A stretch of DNA of 64,000 nucleotides from Bacillota bacterium (GCA_023511485.1 JAIMBH010000005.1:24740-88739); one strand, 5' to 3'. Positions 26,447-37,104 are shown, counted from the first letter of the stretch. Notes: a model not told the origin generated them from the sequence alone. Made by a program: numbers and translations.

Positions 26447-27258
26447 AATGCACTCACCAGCTCACCTACCGTCAAGATGCCGGTTGGCAAACTCAGACCC
26501 GCCGAGACAAGCTCATCTGCAATAAGTTTTGCTTTTGGGACGCCAATGCCGAGTGCGGCAAGCTCCGATGAGTCGACAAAGACCTCCTTCGGCACACCGG
26601 TTTTTATTATGGCCCCGTCTGAAAGTACAACAATTCTATCTGCTTGAACTGCTTCATCAGGAGAGTGTGTGATGTTTATTACCGTAGTGCCGTGCTCCTT
26701 GTTAAGCGCTTTAAGAGTTACCAAAGTATCAGCTCTTCCCTTTGGATCAAGCATGGAAGTGGCTTCATCAATTACCAGGTATTTTGGATACATGGCTAAG
26801 GCTCCTGCTATAGCAATTTTTTGTTTCTGGCCGCCAGAGAGCAAATGGGGCTCATGCTTTGCGTAAGCCCGCATACCTACGATTTCAAGCGCTTCATCAA
26901 TGCGTTTACGTATCTCTTTTGGGCCTAGCCCTAAGTTCTCAGGACCAAATGCGACATCTTCCTCAACGCTAGTTGCAATGATCTGGTTGTCCAGATTTTG
27001 AAAGACCATACCTACTCTCTGGCGTATCTGCCAGAGAGAGGATGTGTCGCGCGTTGATAATCCGTCTACTAACACTTCCCCTTTTTTTGGAATCAAGAGA
27101 CCGTTTATATGTTTTGCAAGCGTGGATTTCCCGGAGCCGTTTGGCCCAAGGATAGCGATGAACTCACCCTCTTTAATTGTAAGATCGATATTGTTAAGGG
27201 CAGTTATTTTGTCTTCTGTTTTGCTGTAACTGTAAGAAACGCCTTTAAATTCAATCAT
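26440..27258 (-). CDS. ecfA1: ECF transporter ATP-binding protein EcfA1
   Basis: This is a 272-residue ABC ATPase. Walker A is GPNGSGKST, the Q loop VFQNLDNQI, the signature LSGGQKQKIAIAG and Walker B YLVIDEATSMLDP. In this family EcfA1 is the first of the two ATPases, as it is here. The gene starts a separate transcription unit: a strong terminator lies between it and rplQ, and an AGCTGATAGC-type repeat fills the gap. Confidence 0.95.
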   Translation of the reverse strand: MIEFKGVSYSYSKTEDKITALNNIDLTIKEGEFIAILGPNGSGKSTLAKHINGLLIPKKGEVLVDGLSTRDTSSLWQIRQRVGMVFQNLDNQIIATSVEEDVAFGPENLGLGPKEIRKRIDEALEIVGMRAYAKHEPHLLSGGQKQKIAIAGALAMYPKYLVIDEATSMLDPKGRADTLVTLKALNKEHGTTVINITHSPDEAVQADRIVVLSDGAIIKTGVPKEVFVDSSELAALGIGVPKAKLIADELVSAGLSLPTGILTVGELVSALC

Positions 27259-27275
27259 TGTTTCAATTATAAAGC

Positions 27276-27359
27276 CATCAGCTACCGGCTATCAGCTGCC
27301 AGCCTCAAGACAAAAGAAATAAAAAGCTGATTGTCAATAGCTGATGGCTGACAGCTCCT
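27276..27359. repeat. AGCTGATAGC-family inverted repeat, copy 1
   Basis: Left arm words GCCATCAGCTACCGGC and TATCAGCTGCCAGC face right arm words AGCTGATTGTC and AATAGCTGATGGCTGAC across an A-rich centre (AAAGAAATAAAAAG). It lies between rplQ and ecfA1. Confidence 0.6.
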
Positions 27360-27412
27360 AGATTACTAATCGCTTAAATTAACGTAACGCTAATCTTTTT
27401 GCCAGTAATGTG

Positions 27413-27445
27413 AAAAGGCAAGAACCATGTTAGCTCTTGCCTTTT
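27413..27445 (-). terminator. Rho-independent terminator after rplQ
   Basis: The stem AAAAGGCAAGA (27413-27423) pairs exactly with TCTTGCCTTTT (27435-27445) around an 11-nt loop. The minus-strand copy ends in a T run. It marks the end of the alpha operon. Confidence 0.85.
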
Positions 27446-27486
27446 ACAATAGCATATTTGAATTACAACCCATGAACTACCTGCTG

Positions 27487-27837
27487 CTAAACCAGCTCGA
27501 TCATAGCCATAGGTGCGGCATCACCCTGACGGGGTCCGAGTTTTAGTATTCTCGTATAGCCGCCATCGCGGTCGGCAAAACGAGGGGCAACTTCGGCAAA
27601 AAGTTTGTGGACTACCTCTCTGTCGCGAAGAACTGCTAAAGCTTGCCTTCTTGCATGGAGGTCGCCTCTTTTGCCAAGGGTGATGATTTTCTCGACCACC
27701 GGCCTTAGCTCTTTCGCTTTTGCCTCTGTCGTCCGGACTTTCTCGTGCAAAATAACCTGACGAGCCAATCCCCCTAAAATTGCCTTCCTATGGCTGGCAC
27801 TTGTACCTAATTTTCTGCCTCTCTTTTGGTGCCTCAT
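27487..27837 (-). CDS. rplQ: 50S ribosomal protein L17
   Basis: L17 is 116 residues, the normal bacterial length. The N-terminus [20 protein letters not shown] and the later [20 protein letters not shown] segment ([20 protein letters not shown]) are diagnostic. It is the last gene of the alpha operon, downstream of rpoA, and is followed by a clear terminator. Confidence 0.97.
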   Translation of the reverse strand: MRHQKRGRKLGTSASHRKAILGGLARQVILHEKVRTTEAKAKELRPVVEKIITLGKRGDLHARRQALAVLRDREVVHKLFAEVAPRFADRDGGYTRILKLGPRQGDAAPMAMIELV

Positions 27838-27855
27838 TACTGTCTCCTACTATAC

Positions 27856-28785
27856 TTAAGATTTAAGCGAAAGCCCAAGTTGATGCAACTTGTCTTTAAC
27901 TTCCTCAATTGACTTGGCGCCAAAGTTTCTTATCTTCATTAAATCGCTCTCGGTTTGCTCAACCAGTTGCTGCACGGTATTAATACCCTCTCGCTTTAAG
28001 CAGTTATAAGAACGAACTGAGAGCTCAAGGTCTTCTATCGGTGAGTCAAGGGCCTTATCGCGCTCGCTAGCATCGGACACAAAAACCGGAGTCGAAGCAA
28101 ACTCGCTTGCCTGCTCCATGAATAGCCCCATATGATCGTTGATTATTTTTGCACCAATGCTTACAGCTTCAAAAGGCGTAATAGCACCGTTTGTCGTAAC
28201 TTCAAGAATCAGCCTGTCAAAATCGGTTCTCTGCCCAACGCGTGTGTTCTCAACCGAATAAGTCACATTTTTTATAGGGCTAAATATGGAATCGATAGGA
28301 ATGACTCCGATTGTATCCGAGGATCGTTTATTGCGCTCCGCAGAGACATACCCACGGCCTGCCTCAACTGTCATCTCTATCTCAAGCTTACCATCCTCGT
28401 TTACGGTAGCGATATGCTGGTCTGGATTTATAATTTCCACATCAGCCGGATATTCTATATCTGCAGCCGTAACGGTCTTTGGGCCCTTAACGTTAAGCCT
28501 TAGGGTCGCCGGCTCTTCACCGTGAAGCCTTAAGACAACCTCTTTAAGATTAAGGATAATATCGGTCACGTCTTCCTTAACGCCTTTAATGGTGCTAAAT
28601 TCATGAGCCACACGTGCAATCTTTACCGACGTTATGGCCGCACCCGGCAAAGATGAGAGTAAAACCCTCCTCATAGAGTTACCCAAAGTGTAACCGAAGC
28701 CTCTCTCCAGGGGTTCGACTTTAAACAAAGCTGTATTGTTTCGTCGTTCCTCTATGGAGATGGCAGGCTTACGGATATCTAACAT
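27856..28785 (-). CDS. rpoA: DNA-directed RNA polymerase subunit alpha
   Basis: RpoA is 309 residues. The N-terminal assembly domain carries FGYTLGNSMRRVLLSSLPGAAIT, the dimer-interface signature, and the C-terminal domain (about 240-305) has LELSVRSYNCLKREGINTVQQL and RNFGAKSIEEVKDKL, which contact promoter UP elements and activators. The start follows GGGGAGG. A repeat (28804-28948) separates it from rpsD, yet the standard gene order is kept. Confidence 0.97.
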   Translation of the reverse strand: MLDIRKPAISIEERRNNTALFKVEPLERGFGYTLGNSMRRVLLSSLPGAAITSVKIARVAHEFSTIKGVKEDVTDIILNLKEVVLRLHGEEPATLRLNVKGPKTVTAADIEYPADVEIINPDQHIATVNEDGKLEIEMTVEAGRGYVSAERNKRSSDTIGVIPIDSIFSPIKNVTYSVENTRVGQRTDFDRLILEVTTNGAITPFEAVSIGAKIINDHMGLFMEQASEFASTPVFVSDASERDKALDSPIEDLELSVRSYNCLKREGINTVQQLVEQTESDLMKIRNFGAKSIEEVKDKLHQLGLSLKS

Positions 28786-28803
28786 TAATATATTCCTCCC
28801 CTT

Positions 28804-28948
28804 ATTAGCTATCAGCTATTAGCAGTCAGCTTTCAGCTTTTAATAAATCATTGCCTCACTTTGACTGCTTAATTTACTGCCAGCTTTCGAGACCACAGGA
28901 CCTTCTTCGTATATTCTTTAGGCTGATGGTTGAAAGCTGACAGCCAAT
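28804..28948. repeat. AGCTGATAGC-family inverted repeat, copy 2
   Basis: The left arm has TTAGCTATCAGCTATTAGC and AGTCAGCTTTCAGC; the right arm has GGCTGATGG and GAAAGCTGACAGCC. The centre is unrelated to the other copies. It sits between rpsD and rpoA inside the alpha operon. Confidence 0.6.
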
Positions 28949-28953
28949 TAATA

Positions 28954-29571
28954 TTATTTCGAATAGAGCTCAACGATCATTTTTTCTTGAACCGGTATGT
29001 CGATATCTTCTCGCGATGGAATACCGACAACCTTTGCGGTCAAGTTAGCCGCATCAACATCGAGCCACGGCGGGATTGCGGCTTTATTTGCCGACTCGGC
29101 CGCTTCCTTAATTCGCGCGATATCTCCAGCCACGGTAATAATATCGCCTGGTTTTACCCGGAAGGACGGGATATCCACTCTTCTGCCGTTAACCTTAATG
29201 TGCCCATGGCGGACTTCCTGCCTTGATTGTGCCCTTGACGGGGCAAAACCAATTCTATATATAACATTGTCTAGCCGGCTTTCTAGTATTTGCAAAAGAT
29301 TCTCTCCGGTGACTCCTTTTTTCTTTGCCGCCAACTGGTAATAATTTCTGAATTGCTTCTCGAGCACACCATATATACGCTTTGCTTTCTGCTTTTCACG
29401 CAACTGCATGTAGTATTCTGATTCCTTGTGACGGCTTCGGCCGTGCTCCCCAGGCGGATATGGTCGCCTTTCAACCGGACACTTATCAGTTAAGCACTTA
29501 TCTCCTTTTAAGAAAAGCTTCTGTGCTTCTCTTCTGCATAGCTTGCAAACAGGTCCTGTATATCTTGCCAT
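28954..29571 (-). CDS. rpsD: 30S ribosomal protein S4
   Basis: S4 is 205 residues and nucleates 30S assembly. This is the zinc-binding type: four cysteines lie in CKLCRRE and CLTDKC near the N-terminus. The S4 RNA-binding domain (about 92-155) includes [21 protein letters not shown]. It starts just before rpsK's stop in the alpha operon. Confidence 0.97.
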   Translation of the reverse strand: MARYTGPVCKLCRREAQKLFLKGDKCLTDKCPVERRPYPPGEHGRSRHKESEYYMQLREKQKAKRIYGVLEKQFRNYYQLAAKKKGVTGENLLQILESRLDNVIYRIGFAPSRAQSRQEVRHGHIKVNGRRVDIPSFRVKPGDIITVAGDIARIKEAAESANKAAIPPWLDVDAANLTAKVVGIPSREDIDIPVQEKMIVELYSK

Positions 29572-29574
29572 AGC

Positions 29575-29970
29575 TTACACCCTTCTCCTTTTCCTTGGGC
29601 GACAGCCATTATGCGGCACCGGAGTAACATCGGTGATACCTGCTACCTCAAGACCGTTTGCCTGCAATGTCCTTATAGCGGTCTCACGTCCTGCTCCCGG
29701 ACCTTTAACATAGACATCTACTCTTTTCATCCCGTGCTCCTGGGCTTTTTTTGCGCAAGCCTCTGCCGCAACCTGTGCCGCAAACGGCGTACTTTTGCGG
29801 GAGCCTTTAAAGCCCGAGGTACCGGCACTTTCCCAAGCTATCGTGTTGCCTTGCTGATCGGTAATTGTAATAATCGTATTGTTAAAAGTACTCTGTATAT
29901 GGGCAGCTCCGTGAACAACATTCTTGCGTTCCCTGCGCTTCACTCTGCCTGTGACTTTCTTCTTAGCCAA
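29575..29970 (-). CDS. rpsK: 30S ribosomal protein S11
   Basis: S11 is 131 residues, with [22 protein letters not shown] and the C-terminal [26 protein letters not shown] block typical of the family. It forms part of the mRNA exit platform on the 30S subunit. The start is TTG, preceded by AAGGAGG about ten bases upstream. It lies in the alpha operon between rpsM and rpsD. Confidence 0.97.
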   Translation of the reverse strand: MAKKKVTGRVKRRERKNVVHGAAHIQSTFNNTIITITDQQGNTIAWESAGTSGFKGSRKSTPFAAQVAAEACAKKAQEHGMKRVDVYVKGPGAGRETAIRTLQANGLEVAGITDVTPVPHNGCRPRKRRRV

Positions 29971-30022
29971 ACAGCTGTTACCTCCTTCGATACTAAATCG
30001 TTAGATTTATTTTAAATAAAGT

Positions 30023-30394
30023 TTACTTTTTGCGCTTCGCACCTACAGTCCTGCGCGGCCCCTTTCTCGTGCGTGCATTAGTGTGAGTTCGCTGGCCACG
30101 GACTGGAAGACCCCTGCGGTGTCTCAAGCCGCGGTAACATCCTATCTCCATGAGACGCTTGATGTTCTGAGACACTTCTCTTCGCAGATCGCCCTCTACC
30201 TTAAGATTCTTATCGATATAATCCCTAAGCTTTACGATTTCCTCTTCGGTTAAGTTGCGAACTCGCGTGTCAGGATTTACTCCTGTTGCCTGCAATATCT
30301 CTCGCGCTTTTGAAAGACCAATGCCGTAGATATAAGTAAGGCCGATCTCTACCCTTTTATCTCTCGGTAGGTCTACACCGGATATACGTGCCAA
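30023..30394 (-). CDS. rpsM: 30S ribosomal protein S13
   Basis: S13 is 123 residues and contacts the 50S subunit and P-site tRNA. Family marks are [24 protein letters not shown] and the basic C-terminus [19 protein letters not shown]. The start is TTG with GGAGG eight bases upstream. The gap before it toward rpmJ contains a GAATCGA-type repeat. Confidence 0.97.
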   Translation of the reverse strand: MARISGVDLPRDKRVEIGLTYIYGIGLSKAREILQATGVNPDTRVRNLTEEEIVKLRDYIDKNLKVEGDLRREVSQNIKRLMEIGCYRGLRHRRGLPVRGQRTHTNARTRKGPRRTVGAKRKK

Positions 30395-30436
30395 AACTTT
30401 ACCCTCCTCTGACTAACAAAACATTCTGTAAAACAC

Positions 30437-30557
30437 CGAAAATCGAGAATCGAGAATCGACCGAATCGAAAATGCCTAGAGCCAACAAAGATTTTCACTT
30501 TCTAACTTTTCCCTCGATAATTCAATCGATTTTCGATTTTCTATTTTCGATTCTCGA
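30437..30557. repeat. GAATCGA-family inverted repeat, copy 1
   Basis: The left arm iterates GAGAATCGA (CGAAAATCGAGAATCGAG, then AATCGACCGAATCGAAAA). The right arm iterates the complement (TTCGATTTTC, TATTTTCGATTCTCG). The interior TTTCACTTTCTAACTTT is shared with the copy at 62451-62568. It lies between rpmJ and rpsM. Confidence 0.65.
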
Positions 30558-30582
30558 ATTTATGCCACCAAGGTGGCATAAA

Positions 30583-30696
30583 TTATCCCTGGCGCTGCTT
30601 ATGGCGAGGATTCTCGCAAATTACGAGCACCCTTCCATGTCTTCTTATGATTTTACACTTTTCACATATACGCTTTACTGATGGTTTTACCTTCAT
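30583..30696 (-). CDS. rpmJ: 50S ribosomal protein L36
   Basis: L36 is a 37-residue zinc-ribbon protein beginning [20 protein letters not shown]. Its cysteines and histidine (CEKC, later CENPRH) match the zinc-binding type. Very small and easily overlooked, it is exactly where expected between infA and rpsM. The stop is TAA at 30583-30585. Confidence 0.97.
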   Translation of the reverse strand: MKVKPSVKRICEKCKIIRRHGRVLVICENPRHKQRQG

Positions 30697-30814
30697 TGTC
30701 CCTCACCAATAATCTTTTTTACCGCCCGATAATCGGGCCAGCTACCCGGCAGGGCTAGAGCCCTGCGCTATAACATTTATCGATAATCCATCTTTCGAAA
30801 TTTGTGTTCAAAAT

Positions 30815-31036
30815 TTACTTGAATCTATAAACAATACGGCCTCTGGTTAAATCATAAGGCGATAGTTCTACAACAACCCTATCTCCTGGTAATATCCGAA
30901 TGTAATGCATGCGCATCTTACCAGAAATATGGGCCAAAACCTTATGTCCGTTATCTAATTCAACCCTGAACATGGCGTTAGGCAAAGGTTCTATTACTGT
31001 ACCTTCAACCTCTATGGCTTCCTCTTTTTTGGGCAC
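30815..31036 (-). CDS. infA: Translation initiation factor IF-1
   Basis: IF-1 is a 73-residue OB-fold protein that binds the 30S A site. Core motifs are [17 protein letters not shown] and [20 protein letters not shown] selected the GTG at 31036 because a GGAGG lies seven bases upstream and the resulting length is standard. The frame is open upstream to 31084, and an ATG two codons earlier lies too close to the GGAGG. The gene lies between map and rpmJ. Confidence 0.93.
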   Translation of the reverse strand: MPKKEEAIEVEGTVIEPLPNAMFRVELDNGHKVLAHISGKMRMHYIRILPGDRVVVELSPYDLTRGRIVYRFK

Positions 31037-31131
31037 TACCATTCCTCCGTATGGGTCCTGCTCATAACGCCTAAACGGCCTCAACTCTTAGAACCACAAA
31101 ACCAGATTATAACAAAATTTAATCCAGACGT

Positions 31132-31878
31132 CTATACAACCGTTAATATCTCAGGCCCTTTCTCGGTAACTGCAACGGTATGCTCGAAATGGGCTGATAA
31201 GCTACGGTCCGCAGTAACCACTGTCCAGTGATCTGGTAAAATATTGACCTTGAAACCACCAATATTTACCATCGGCTCTATCGCAAAAACCATCCCAGAT
31301 TTTATCTTCGGGCCACGGCCCGGAAGCCCGAAATTTGGGATTTGTGGGTCTTCGTGCATCTGCCTACCGATACCATGACCCACAAACTCTCTTACAACAG
31401 AGTAACCAGCCGCCTCTGCAGTGCTCTGTATCGCGTATGATATATCATACAGGTAGTTTCCTTCGACACATTTCTCGATACCCTTATTGAGAGCCAGTTT
31501 GGTAACCTCGATCAGGCGTTTTGCCTCCTCAGACACTTCACCCACCGGATAGGTAGCTGCTGCATCACCATAATACCCATTGTACTCAACACCGATATCG
31601 ATACTGATAATATCGCCTTCCTTTAGCTTCCTGTGGCTGGGTATCCCATGAACCACAACCTCATTCGGTGACGCGCATATAGAGGCTGGGAAACCTTTGT
31701 ACCCCTTAAAAGCCGGCCTTGCTTTGGATTTACGTATGAAATCCTCAGCTATTTGATCCAGGGCAATCGTTTCAATTCCCGGTCTTATCTTGCTTTCAAT
31801 GAGCTCCAAGGCCTGGGCTACTATGCGACCGGCATGCCGCATAGTAGCTATCTCGTCCTTGCTTTTACGGATTATCAT
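31132..31878 (-). CDS. map: Methionine aminopeptidase, type I
   Basis: Map is a 248-residue metalloenzyme that removes N-terminal Met from new proteins. The five metal ligands are recognisable: Asp in [16 protein letters not shown] (two aspartates), His in [15 protein letters not shown], and Glu residues in FAIEPMV and near the C-terminus in [12 protein letters not shown]. The length is typical of the short type Ia form. It lies between adk and infA as in many Gram-positive spc operons. Confidence 0.96.
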   Translation of the reverse strand: MIIRKSKDEIATMRHAGRIVAQALELIESKIRPGIETIALDQIAEDFIRKSKARPAFKGYKGFPASICASPNEVVVHGIPSHRKLKEGDIISIDIGVEYNGYYGDAAATYPVGEVSEEAKRLIEVTKLALNKGIEKCVEGNYLYDISYAIQSTAEAAGYSVVREFVGHGIGRQMHEDPQIPNFGLPGRGPKIKSGMVFAIEPMVNIGGFKVNILPDHWTVVTADRSLSAHFEHTVAVTEKGPEILTVV

Positions 31879-31907
31879 GCTCTCGCCTCGTCATCGGCAG
31901 AGAATAA

Positions 31908-32561
31908 CTATACCTTTGCTTTAAGAGCGTTTTCGATATCTGCAAATACCTCTTCAACCTTCTTGGTGCCATCAATATCAATAATAATGCCCTTGTCTTT
32001 GTAATAATCGATAAGCGGCGCAGTCTGGCTGTGATATACATCCAGACGGTTCTTTACTGTCTCGACGGTATCGTCGGCTCTTTGGTAGAGCTCACCACCA
32101 CAGTCATCACAGATACCGTCGGTTTTTGGCGGTTTAAACATCACATGATACGGCTTCTGGCAGGACTTACATATACGTCTTCCGGTCAGCCTATTGAGCA
32201 ATTCCTCGTCAGGAACAACGATATTAATAACTGCATCAATACTCCTGCCCATGGAGGCTAACACTTTATCTAGCTCTTCGGCCTGTACAACGGTGCGTGG
32301 AAATCCATCCAGTAAAAAGCCCTTTTCGGTAACATCTGGCTCGGCAATGCGGTCGCGCACAATTCCAATAACAACTTCATCCGGCACAAGCGCGCCTGCG
32401 CTCATGTACTCCTGAGCCTTAAGACCCATTTCGGTACCGGCTTTGACCGCTGCACGAAGCATGTCACCGGTTGAGATATGGACTAGTCCAAACTTTTTAA
32501 CAATACCCTCTGCCTGTGTTCCTTTCCCAGCTCCGGGAGGACCTAACAGAATAACGTTCAC
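31908..32561 (-). CDS. adk: Adenylate kinase
   Basis: Adk interconverts ATP + AMP and 2 ADP. The P-loop [11 protein letters not shown] is at the N-terminus, the AMP-site region [12 protein letters not shown] follows, and the LID has a CKSC...CDDC zinc motif, the long form common in Gram-positives. I chose the GTG at 32561, six bases after GGAG, giving 217 residues; the open frame continues ten codons upstream. It follows secY in the spc operon. Confidence 0.95.
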   Translation of the reverse strand: MNVILLGPPGAGKGTQAEGIVKKFGLVHISTGDMLRAAVKAGTEMGLKAQEYMSAGALVPDEVVIGIVRDRIAEPDVTEKGFLLDGFPRTVVQAEELDKVLASMGRSIDAVINIVVPDEELLNRLTGRRICKSCQKPYHVMFKPPKTDGICDDCGGELYQRADDTVETVKNRLDVYHSQTAPLIDYYKDKGIIIDIDGTKKVEEVFADIENALKAKV

Positions 32562-32593
32562 CTTTTGCTCCTTTCTCTTAAAACCTCTCATTT

Positions 32594-32703
32594 GAGAGCT
32601 GCCAGCTATTAGCAGTCAGCTCTCAGCTTTACATTCTCAAATTATAATCTTTAACCAGCAATCCCAGCCCGCATGATAACAGCTGATTACTGATAACTGA
32701 TTG
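32594..32703. repeat. AGCTGATAGC-family inverted repeat, copy 3
   Basis: The left arm has GAGCTGCCAGCTATTAGC and AGTCAGCTCTCAGC; the right arm has AACAGCTGATTAC and TGATAACTGATTGC. It fills the gap between secY and adk and abuts the secY stop codon. Confidence 0.6.
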
Positions 32704-33957
32704 CTATTTCAAAAATCCCTCATAATGCCTCATGAGAAGCTGTGACTCAATCTGCCTCATGGTTTCAAGCGCTACACCGACCATAATAAGTAGCGATGTA
32801 CCGCCAAAGTTTCCGCCCCGGAAGAACGGAATATTGAACACTTTCCCTAGAATCTGCGGGAGAACTGCAATAAGCGCCAAAAAGATCGAACCCGGTAGGG
32901 TAATCCTGGTAAGTACCCTATCTAAGTAACCTGCTGTTGGTTTACCCGGTCGAACACCCGGAATAAAGCCGCCGTATTTCTTCATGTTATCCGATATATC
33001 GATCGGGTTAAAAATAATAGCTGTGTAAAAGTACGTGAAGAAGATTACCAAAAGCGCATAAAGACTTAAATAAAGAGCTCCGCTTGGATCAAGCCAATTG
33101 CTAATCGTCCTGGAAAATGCTCCAGGGAAAAATTGCAAAAGCGTTGCTGGAAATAGCAGCACCGAAGACGCAAAGATAATCGGGATAACGCCTGCCGAGT
33201 TAACTTTCAATGGGATATAAGTGCTCTGACCACTATATACCTTGCGCCCAACTACACGCTTTGCATACTGCACCGGAATCCTTCTTTGTGCTTTTTCAAC
33301 AACAATGATTGAAACAACAATCGCAAGCAGAATAACTATCAGCGCAATAACTGTTACAACACCGCCCGTCTGCTCAGTCTGAAACGTAGCCTGCGGGAAG
33401 CGAGCGATAATACTTGCAAAAATTAGAAGCGACATACCGTTGCCGATACCGCGCTGAGTTATAAGCTCACCCAACCACATTATCAAGGCAGTACCCGCGA
33501 CGAGCGTAAGGACTATCAACCCGCTCTGCACGAAGGTAAACTGTGCGCCTATCTGCCTACCGAAGAACAATGTCAAGCCTATCGACTCAACAAGTCCCAG
33601 GACGAGAGTCAAGTAACGCGTCCACTGAGTGATTTTACGCTGGCCAGTCTCTCCCTCTTTTGCCCATTGCCCAAGCGTAGGAATAACAATTGTTAAAAGC
33701 TGCAGGATAATAGAGGCTGTAATATACGGCATTATTCCCAGTGCAAATATTGCAAACTGCGATAAGGCACCGCCTGCAAACAGGTCTATAAATCCTAAAA
33801 GTGGTGTTTGTTCGAAGAGGTCCTTTAACGCTTTTATATCAACAAATGGGACTGGAACGTGAGCACCTAACCGGTAAATGGTGATCATTGCAAGTGTAAA
33901 AATAATGCGACGTTTTAGATCCGGTACCTTAAACGCGTTTCCAATTGCTTCGATCAT
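32704..33957 (-). CDS. secY: Protein translocase subunit SecY
   Basis: SecY is a 417-residue membrane protein forming the protein-conducting channel, with ten predicted helices. Family signatures include [16 protein letters not shown] near helix 2 and [11 protein letters not shown] near helix 4, and PGxRPG-like [19 protein letters not shown] in the cytoplasmic loops. It overlaps the rplO stop by four bases. Its partner secE is at 60196-60429. Confidence 0.97.
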   Translation of the reverse strand: MIEAIGNAFKVPDLKRRIIFTLAMITIYRLGAHVPVPFVDIKALKDLFEQTPLLGFIDLFAGGALSQFAIFALGIMPYITASIILQLLTIVIPTLGQWAKEGETGQRKITQWTRYLTLVLGLVESIGLTLFFGRQIGAQFTFVQSGLIVLTLVAGTALIMWLGELITQRGIGNGMSLLIFASIIARFPQATFQTEQTGGVVTVIALIVILLAIVVSIIVVEKAQRRIPVQYAKRVVGRKVYSGQSTYIPLKVNSAGVIPIIFASSVLLFPATLLQFFPGAFSRTISNWLDPSGALYLSLYALLVIFFTYFYTAIIFNPIDISDNMKKYGGFIPGVRPGKPTAGYLDRVLTRITLPGSIFLALIAVLPQILGKVFNIPFFRGGNFGGTSLLIMVGVALETMRQIESQLLMRHYEGFLK

Positions 33958-34400
33958 TTAAGACTCTCTACCTTTCCGCCAGCTGCTTCGATTTTTTTTA
34001 CTGCAGAACCGCTAAAATGATGTGCTTTTACGGTTAGATCCCTATCCAACTCACCACGGCCTAATACCTTAACCGGCATAGTTGCCTTTCTAATCAACCC
34101 GGCCTGCTGCAGTGCTTGAGGGTCAACAACACTGCCCTTGTCGAATATGTTTAGCTGATCGACATTAACCAGCTCATAGACCTTTTTAAACGGATTTTTA
34201 AAACCCGGAAGCTTTGGTAGTCTTCTGTATATAGGGGTCTGACCACCTTCAAACCCAGGACCCTTGCCACCGCCAGAACGGGATTTTTGACCCTTCATCC
34301 CACGCGTAGCAGTCTTGCCGTGCCCAGAGCCTGGCCCTCTGCCAACCCTTTTTCTTTTTTTAACAGCACCCGGTGCGGGTGACAGCTCGCTTAATCGCAT
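33954..34400 (-). CDS. rplO: 50S ribosomal protein L15
   Basis: L15 is 148 residues. The N-terminal Gly/Lys/Arg-rich extension ([26 protein letters not shown] family pattern) penetrates the 50S subunit, and the globular C-terminal half carries the conserved [24 protein letters not shown] segment. It couples to secY by an ATGA-type overlap. It is a member of the spc operon. Confidence 0.97.
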   Translation of the reverse strand: MRLSELSPAPGAVKKRKRVGRGPGSGHGKTATRGMKGQKSRSGGGKGPGFEGGQTPIYRRLPKLPGFKNPFKKVYELVNVDQLNIFDKGSVVDPQALQQAGLIRKATMPVKVLGRGELDRDLTVKAHHFSGSAVKKIEAAGGKVESLK

Positions 34401-34496
34401 TAAATCTATCCTCCTTGAAAAGCCGACCTAAAATAAAACCCAATCTATTATAAATGCACTAAAAGTTTAATACCAGCTTTCAGTTCCAAAGTATGA

Positions 34497-34679
34497 CTAC
34501 TTAACTTCCTCAACCTCAACAAGATGACTGACCTTTGATATCATACCACGAATTTCAGGTCTATCTTCTTGTTCAACAACATCTCTAATTCTCTTCAGGC
34601 CGAGCGCTCTTAAGGTTTTCTTTTGCTTCTCACTACGACCAATACCGCTTCTGACCTGCTTTATCCTGAGTTTAGCCAA
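34497..34679 (-). CDS. rpmD: 50S ribosomal protein L30
   Basis: L30 is a 60-residue protein with the signature [28 protein letters not shown]. The start is TTG, with AGGAGG eight bases upstream and no alternative nearby. It sits between rpsE and rplO in standard order. Confidence 0.96.
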   Translation of the reverse strand: MAKLRIKQVRSGIGRSEKQKKTLRALGLKRIRDVVEQEDRPEIRGMISKVSHLVEVEEVK

Positions 34680-34700
34680 CTCGCTACCTCCTAACCAGCT

Positions 34701-35207
34701 CTACTTGCCCAATATTTGCTCAACGGTTTTTCCGCGGAGACGGGCAACATCTTCTGGGGTCTTGAGTAATTTCAATCCCTCAACTGTCGCCCTCAGCATA
34801 TTAATTGGGTTCTGGCTGCCTAAAGATTTTGTCAATATATCTCTTACACCGGCAAGCTCGAGGATTGCTCGCACAGGGCCTCCTGCGATAACCCCGGTAC
34901 CTTCTGAGGCTGGCTTTAAAAGCACGCGACCAGCACCATATTCACCGATAACCTCATGTGGAATGGTTGATCCGGAAAGGGGAACATAAAACAGGTTCTT
35001 CTTTGCATCCTGGACGCCCTTGGAAATCGCAATCGGCACTTCCGCGCCTTTGCCAAAACCGATACCGACATGCCCATTGCGGTCGCCGACGACAACCAGA
35101 GCGCTTAAGCTAAACCTACGCCCACCTTTCACTACCTTTGCAACCCTATTTATGCTTACTACTTTTTCCTCGAGTTCGAGCTCTTCCGGATTAATTCTCT
35201 TGCTCAC
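34701..35207 (-). CDS. rpsE: 30S ribosomal protein S5
   Basis: S5 is 168 residues and takes part in decoding accuracy and mRNA unwinding. The N-terminal double-stranded-RNA-binding domain has [23 protein letters not shown] and [13 protein letters not shown]; the C-terminal domain has [23 protein letters not shown]. The start is GTG. It is a spc operon member between rplR and rpmD. Confidence 0.97.
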   Translation of the reverse strand: MSKRINPEELELEEKVVSINRVAKVVKGGRRFSLSALVVVGDRNGHVGIGFGKGAEVPIAISKGVQDAKKNLFYVPLSGSTIPHEVIGEYGAGRVLLKPASEGTGVIAGGPVRAILELAGVRDILTKSLGSQNPINMLRATVEGLKLLKTPEDVARLRGKTVEQILGK

Positions 35208-35225
35208 GCGTTTCCCCCTAATCTT

Positions 35226-35594
35226 TTAAAATTTTAAGCCTGCCTCACGAGCCGCATCAGCTAAGGCCTTCACGCGCCCATGATACAGGAATCCACCTCT
35301 GTCGAAAACAACCTGGTCAATATTTTTCTCTAGAGCTCTTTTAGCTATGAGCTCTCCAACTTTTTTCGCAGCCTCGATGTTGCCGCCACTTGAAATCTGT
35401 GACTTAATCTCGGGATCAAGAGTCGATGCGCTTGCTAAAGTCACTCCCTTAGTATCATCGATTAATTGAGCATATATATGGTTGGTGCTGCGAAAAACAG
35501 CCAGACGTGGCCTCGCAGCCGTGCCGAATACATGCTTGCGCACCCTGCGATGTCTTCTTAACCTGGCAATCTTTTCTTCCGCTGTCTTCCCCAT
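35226..35594 (-). CDS. rplR: 50S ribosomal protein L18
   Basis: L18 is 122 residues and binds 5S rRNA. The basic N-terminus and [20 protein letters not shown] segment are diagnostic, as is the C-terminal [26 protein letters not shown]. The gap to rplF contains a CCCTGG-type repeat. It is a spc operon member. Confidence 0.97.
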   Translation of the reverse strand: MGKTAEEKIARLRRHRRVRKHVFGTAARPRLAVFRSTNHIYAQLIDDTKGVTLASASTLDPEIKSQISSGGNIEAAKKVGELIAKRALEKNIDQVVFDRGGFLYHGRVKALADAAREAGLKF

Positions 35595-35620
35595 TGTCTT
35601 CCTCCAAATTTTTATCTCAA

Positions 35621-35653
35621 CCCTGGTCCCTGGGACCCCAGTCCCTGGACCCT
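35621..35653. repeat. CCCTGGTCC/GGACC intergenic repeat
   Basis: The words CCCTGGTCCC, TGGGACCCCAGTCCC and TGGACCCT form overlapping inverted repeats between rplF and rplR. Relatives occur at 22715-22740 and 37067-37104, with weaker ones near 9986-10027 and 36272-36310. Confidence 0.5.
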
Positions 35654-35664
35654 AATTATCCTAA

Positions 35665-36201
35665 TTATTTAGCTGTCTTTCCAACCTTCCTTCTGATGTA
35701 CTCACCCTCGTATTTAATGCCCTTGCCCTTATAGGGCTCTGGCGGGCGCACGCCGCGGATATTTGCCGCAACCTCGCCTACAAGCTGCTTGTTAGCACCT
35801 TTGACTATTATCTTCGTCGGAGCAGGAACCTCAAACTCGATTCCTTCTACCTGTTTTATAACAACTGGATGCGAGTATCCCATAGCAAGCTCCAGATCGT
35901 TGCCTTTCTTAGTAGCCCTATAGCCGACACCAACGATTTCCAGGGACTTTGTGAAACCCTGACTTACTCCTATAACCATATTTGAAATAAGAGTCCTGGT
36001 CAGCCCATGAAGCGATCGGTGAAGTTTACTGTCAGACTGCCTTTGGACCAATATCTGGTTGTCCTCTTTCACTACCTTGATACCATACGGCACTTTTTCT
36101 GACAGTTGACCCTTCGGACCTTTAACTTTAACTTCAGTTGGCTCTATAGTTACCTCAACGCCCGGTGGTACGTTGATCGGCATTTTACCAATTCTTGACA
36201 C
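35665..36201 (-). CDS. rplF: 50S ribosomal protein L6
   Basis: L6 is 178 residues with two related domains. The N-terminal [20 protein letters not shown] and the C-terminal [26 protein letters not shown] are typical. It binds near the sarcin-ricin loop of 23S rRNA. The start is GTG. It is a spc operon member between rpsH and rplR. Confidence 0.97.
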   Translation of the reverse strand: MSRIGKMPINVPPGVEVTIEPTEVKVKGPKGQLSEKVPYGIKVVKEDNQILVQRQSDSKLHRSLHGLTRTLISNMVIGVSQGFTKSLEIVGVGYRATKKGNDLELAMGYSHPVVIKQVEGIEFEVPAPTKIIVKGANKQLVGEVAANIRGVRPPEPYKGKGIKYEGEYIRRKVGKTAK

Positions 36202-36314
36202 TTTTTACCTCCAATTTAGCACTTAGCTAACGGTTTATACTTCCGATAAAACTAGGTGTTCCTGCCGTGCACGCCCTAGCCTTACCCTGGCCCTAGACCC
36301 TGAGCCTTAAACTA

Positions 36315-36713
36315 TTACCACACGTAACAGATAACCTCTCCACCCAGGCCGGCTTTTTTGGCCTCACGGCCGGTCATAACACCCTTAGATGTCGATATAA
36401 TTGCAATACCAAGTCCTCCAAGCACCCTTGGAATCTCATCTTTTTTTGCATAGATTCTAAGCCCCGGTTTGCTTATTCTTTTAATACCGGTTATTGAGCG
36501 CTCCTTATTTGAACCGTAGCTCATCTTAACCCTAATTACAGGAAAGCCATTCTCCTGGATAATTTGATAATCCCTTATATAGCCCTCTTCTTTTAATATC
36601 TTCGCTAGCTCCTCTTTAAGCTTTGAAGCGGGTATATCAACTACCTCATGAAAGGCCCTGTTTGCATTTCGGATGCGCGTCAGCATATCCGCAATAGGGT
36701 CAGTCATCGTCAT
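36315..36713 (-). CDS. rpsH: 30S ribosomal protein S8
   Basis: S8 is 132 residues and binds the central domain of 16S rRNA. The opening [20 protein letters not shown] and the C-terminal [22 protein letters not shown] are family marks. In many bacteria S8 represses the spc operon; no specific leader was identified here. Confidence 0.97.
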   Translation of the reverse strand: MTMTDPIADMLTRIRNANRAFHEVVDIPASKLKEELAKILKEEGYIRDYQIIQENGFPVIRVKMSYGSNKERSITGIKRISKPGLRIYAKKDEIPRVLGGLGIAIISTSKGVMTGREAKKAGLGGEVICYVW

Positions 36714-36828
36714 AACGCTTCCTCCTTATCAAGTCATTAGCCGCTAGCATCTAACACCTGTTGCCTCAATCCTCTGCCTTAAGATAACAGTTAGCATGCC
36801 GGCATTGACTTAAAACTATCTAATAATT

Positions 36829-37014
36829 CTACCAACTGGCCTTTGTAACACCCGGGATCTCACCCCGATGTGCAAGTTCTCTTAAGCAGATACGGCAGAG
36901 CCCGAACTTGCGGAAATAACCGCGCGGTCTTCCGCACCTTGAACAGCGATGATAAGCACGGGTCTTATACTTCGGCTTCCGCCCCTGTTTTGCGATCATC
37001 GATTTCTTCGCCAT
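36829..37014 (-). CDS. rpsN: 30S ribosomal protein S14, zinc type
   Basis: This is the short, 61-residue zinc-binding form (S14 type Z). The cysteines [20 protein letters not shown] create the zinc site. The short form is usual in actinobacterial, Firmicutes and thermophile ribosomal clusters. It lies between rplE and rpsH. Confidence 0.97.
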   Translation of the reverse strand: MAKKSMIAKQGRKPKYKTRAYHRCSRCGRPRGYFRKFGLCRICLRELAHRGEIPGVTKASW

Positions 37015-37066
37015 TTAACCTCCAACCTATCTCTATGATTAATGCTCACTTGTAATCAATCATATA

Positions 37067-37104
37067 GTCCCTGGCTCCTGGACCCCAGTCCCTGAACCCT
37101 TGAC
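37067..37104. repeat. CCCTGG/CCAGTCC intergenic repeat
   Basis: The words AGTCCCTGGCTCCTGGACC and CCAGTCCCTGAACCCT lie directly after the rplE stop. They belong to the same word family as 35621-35653. Confidence 0.45.
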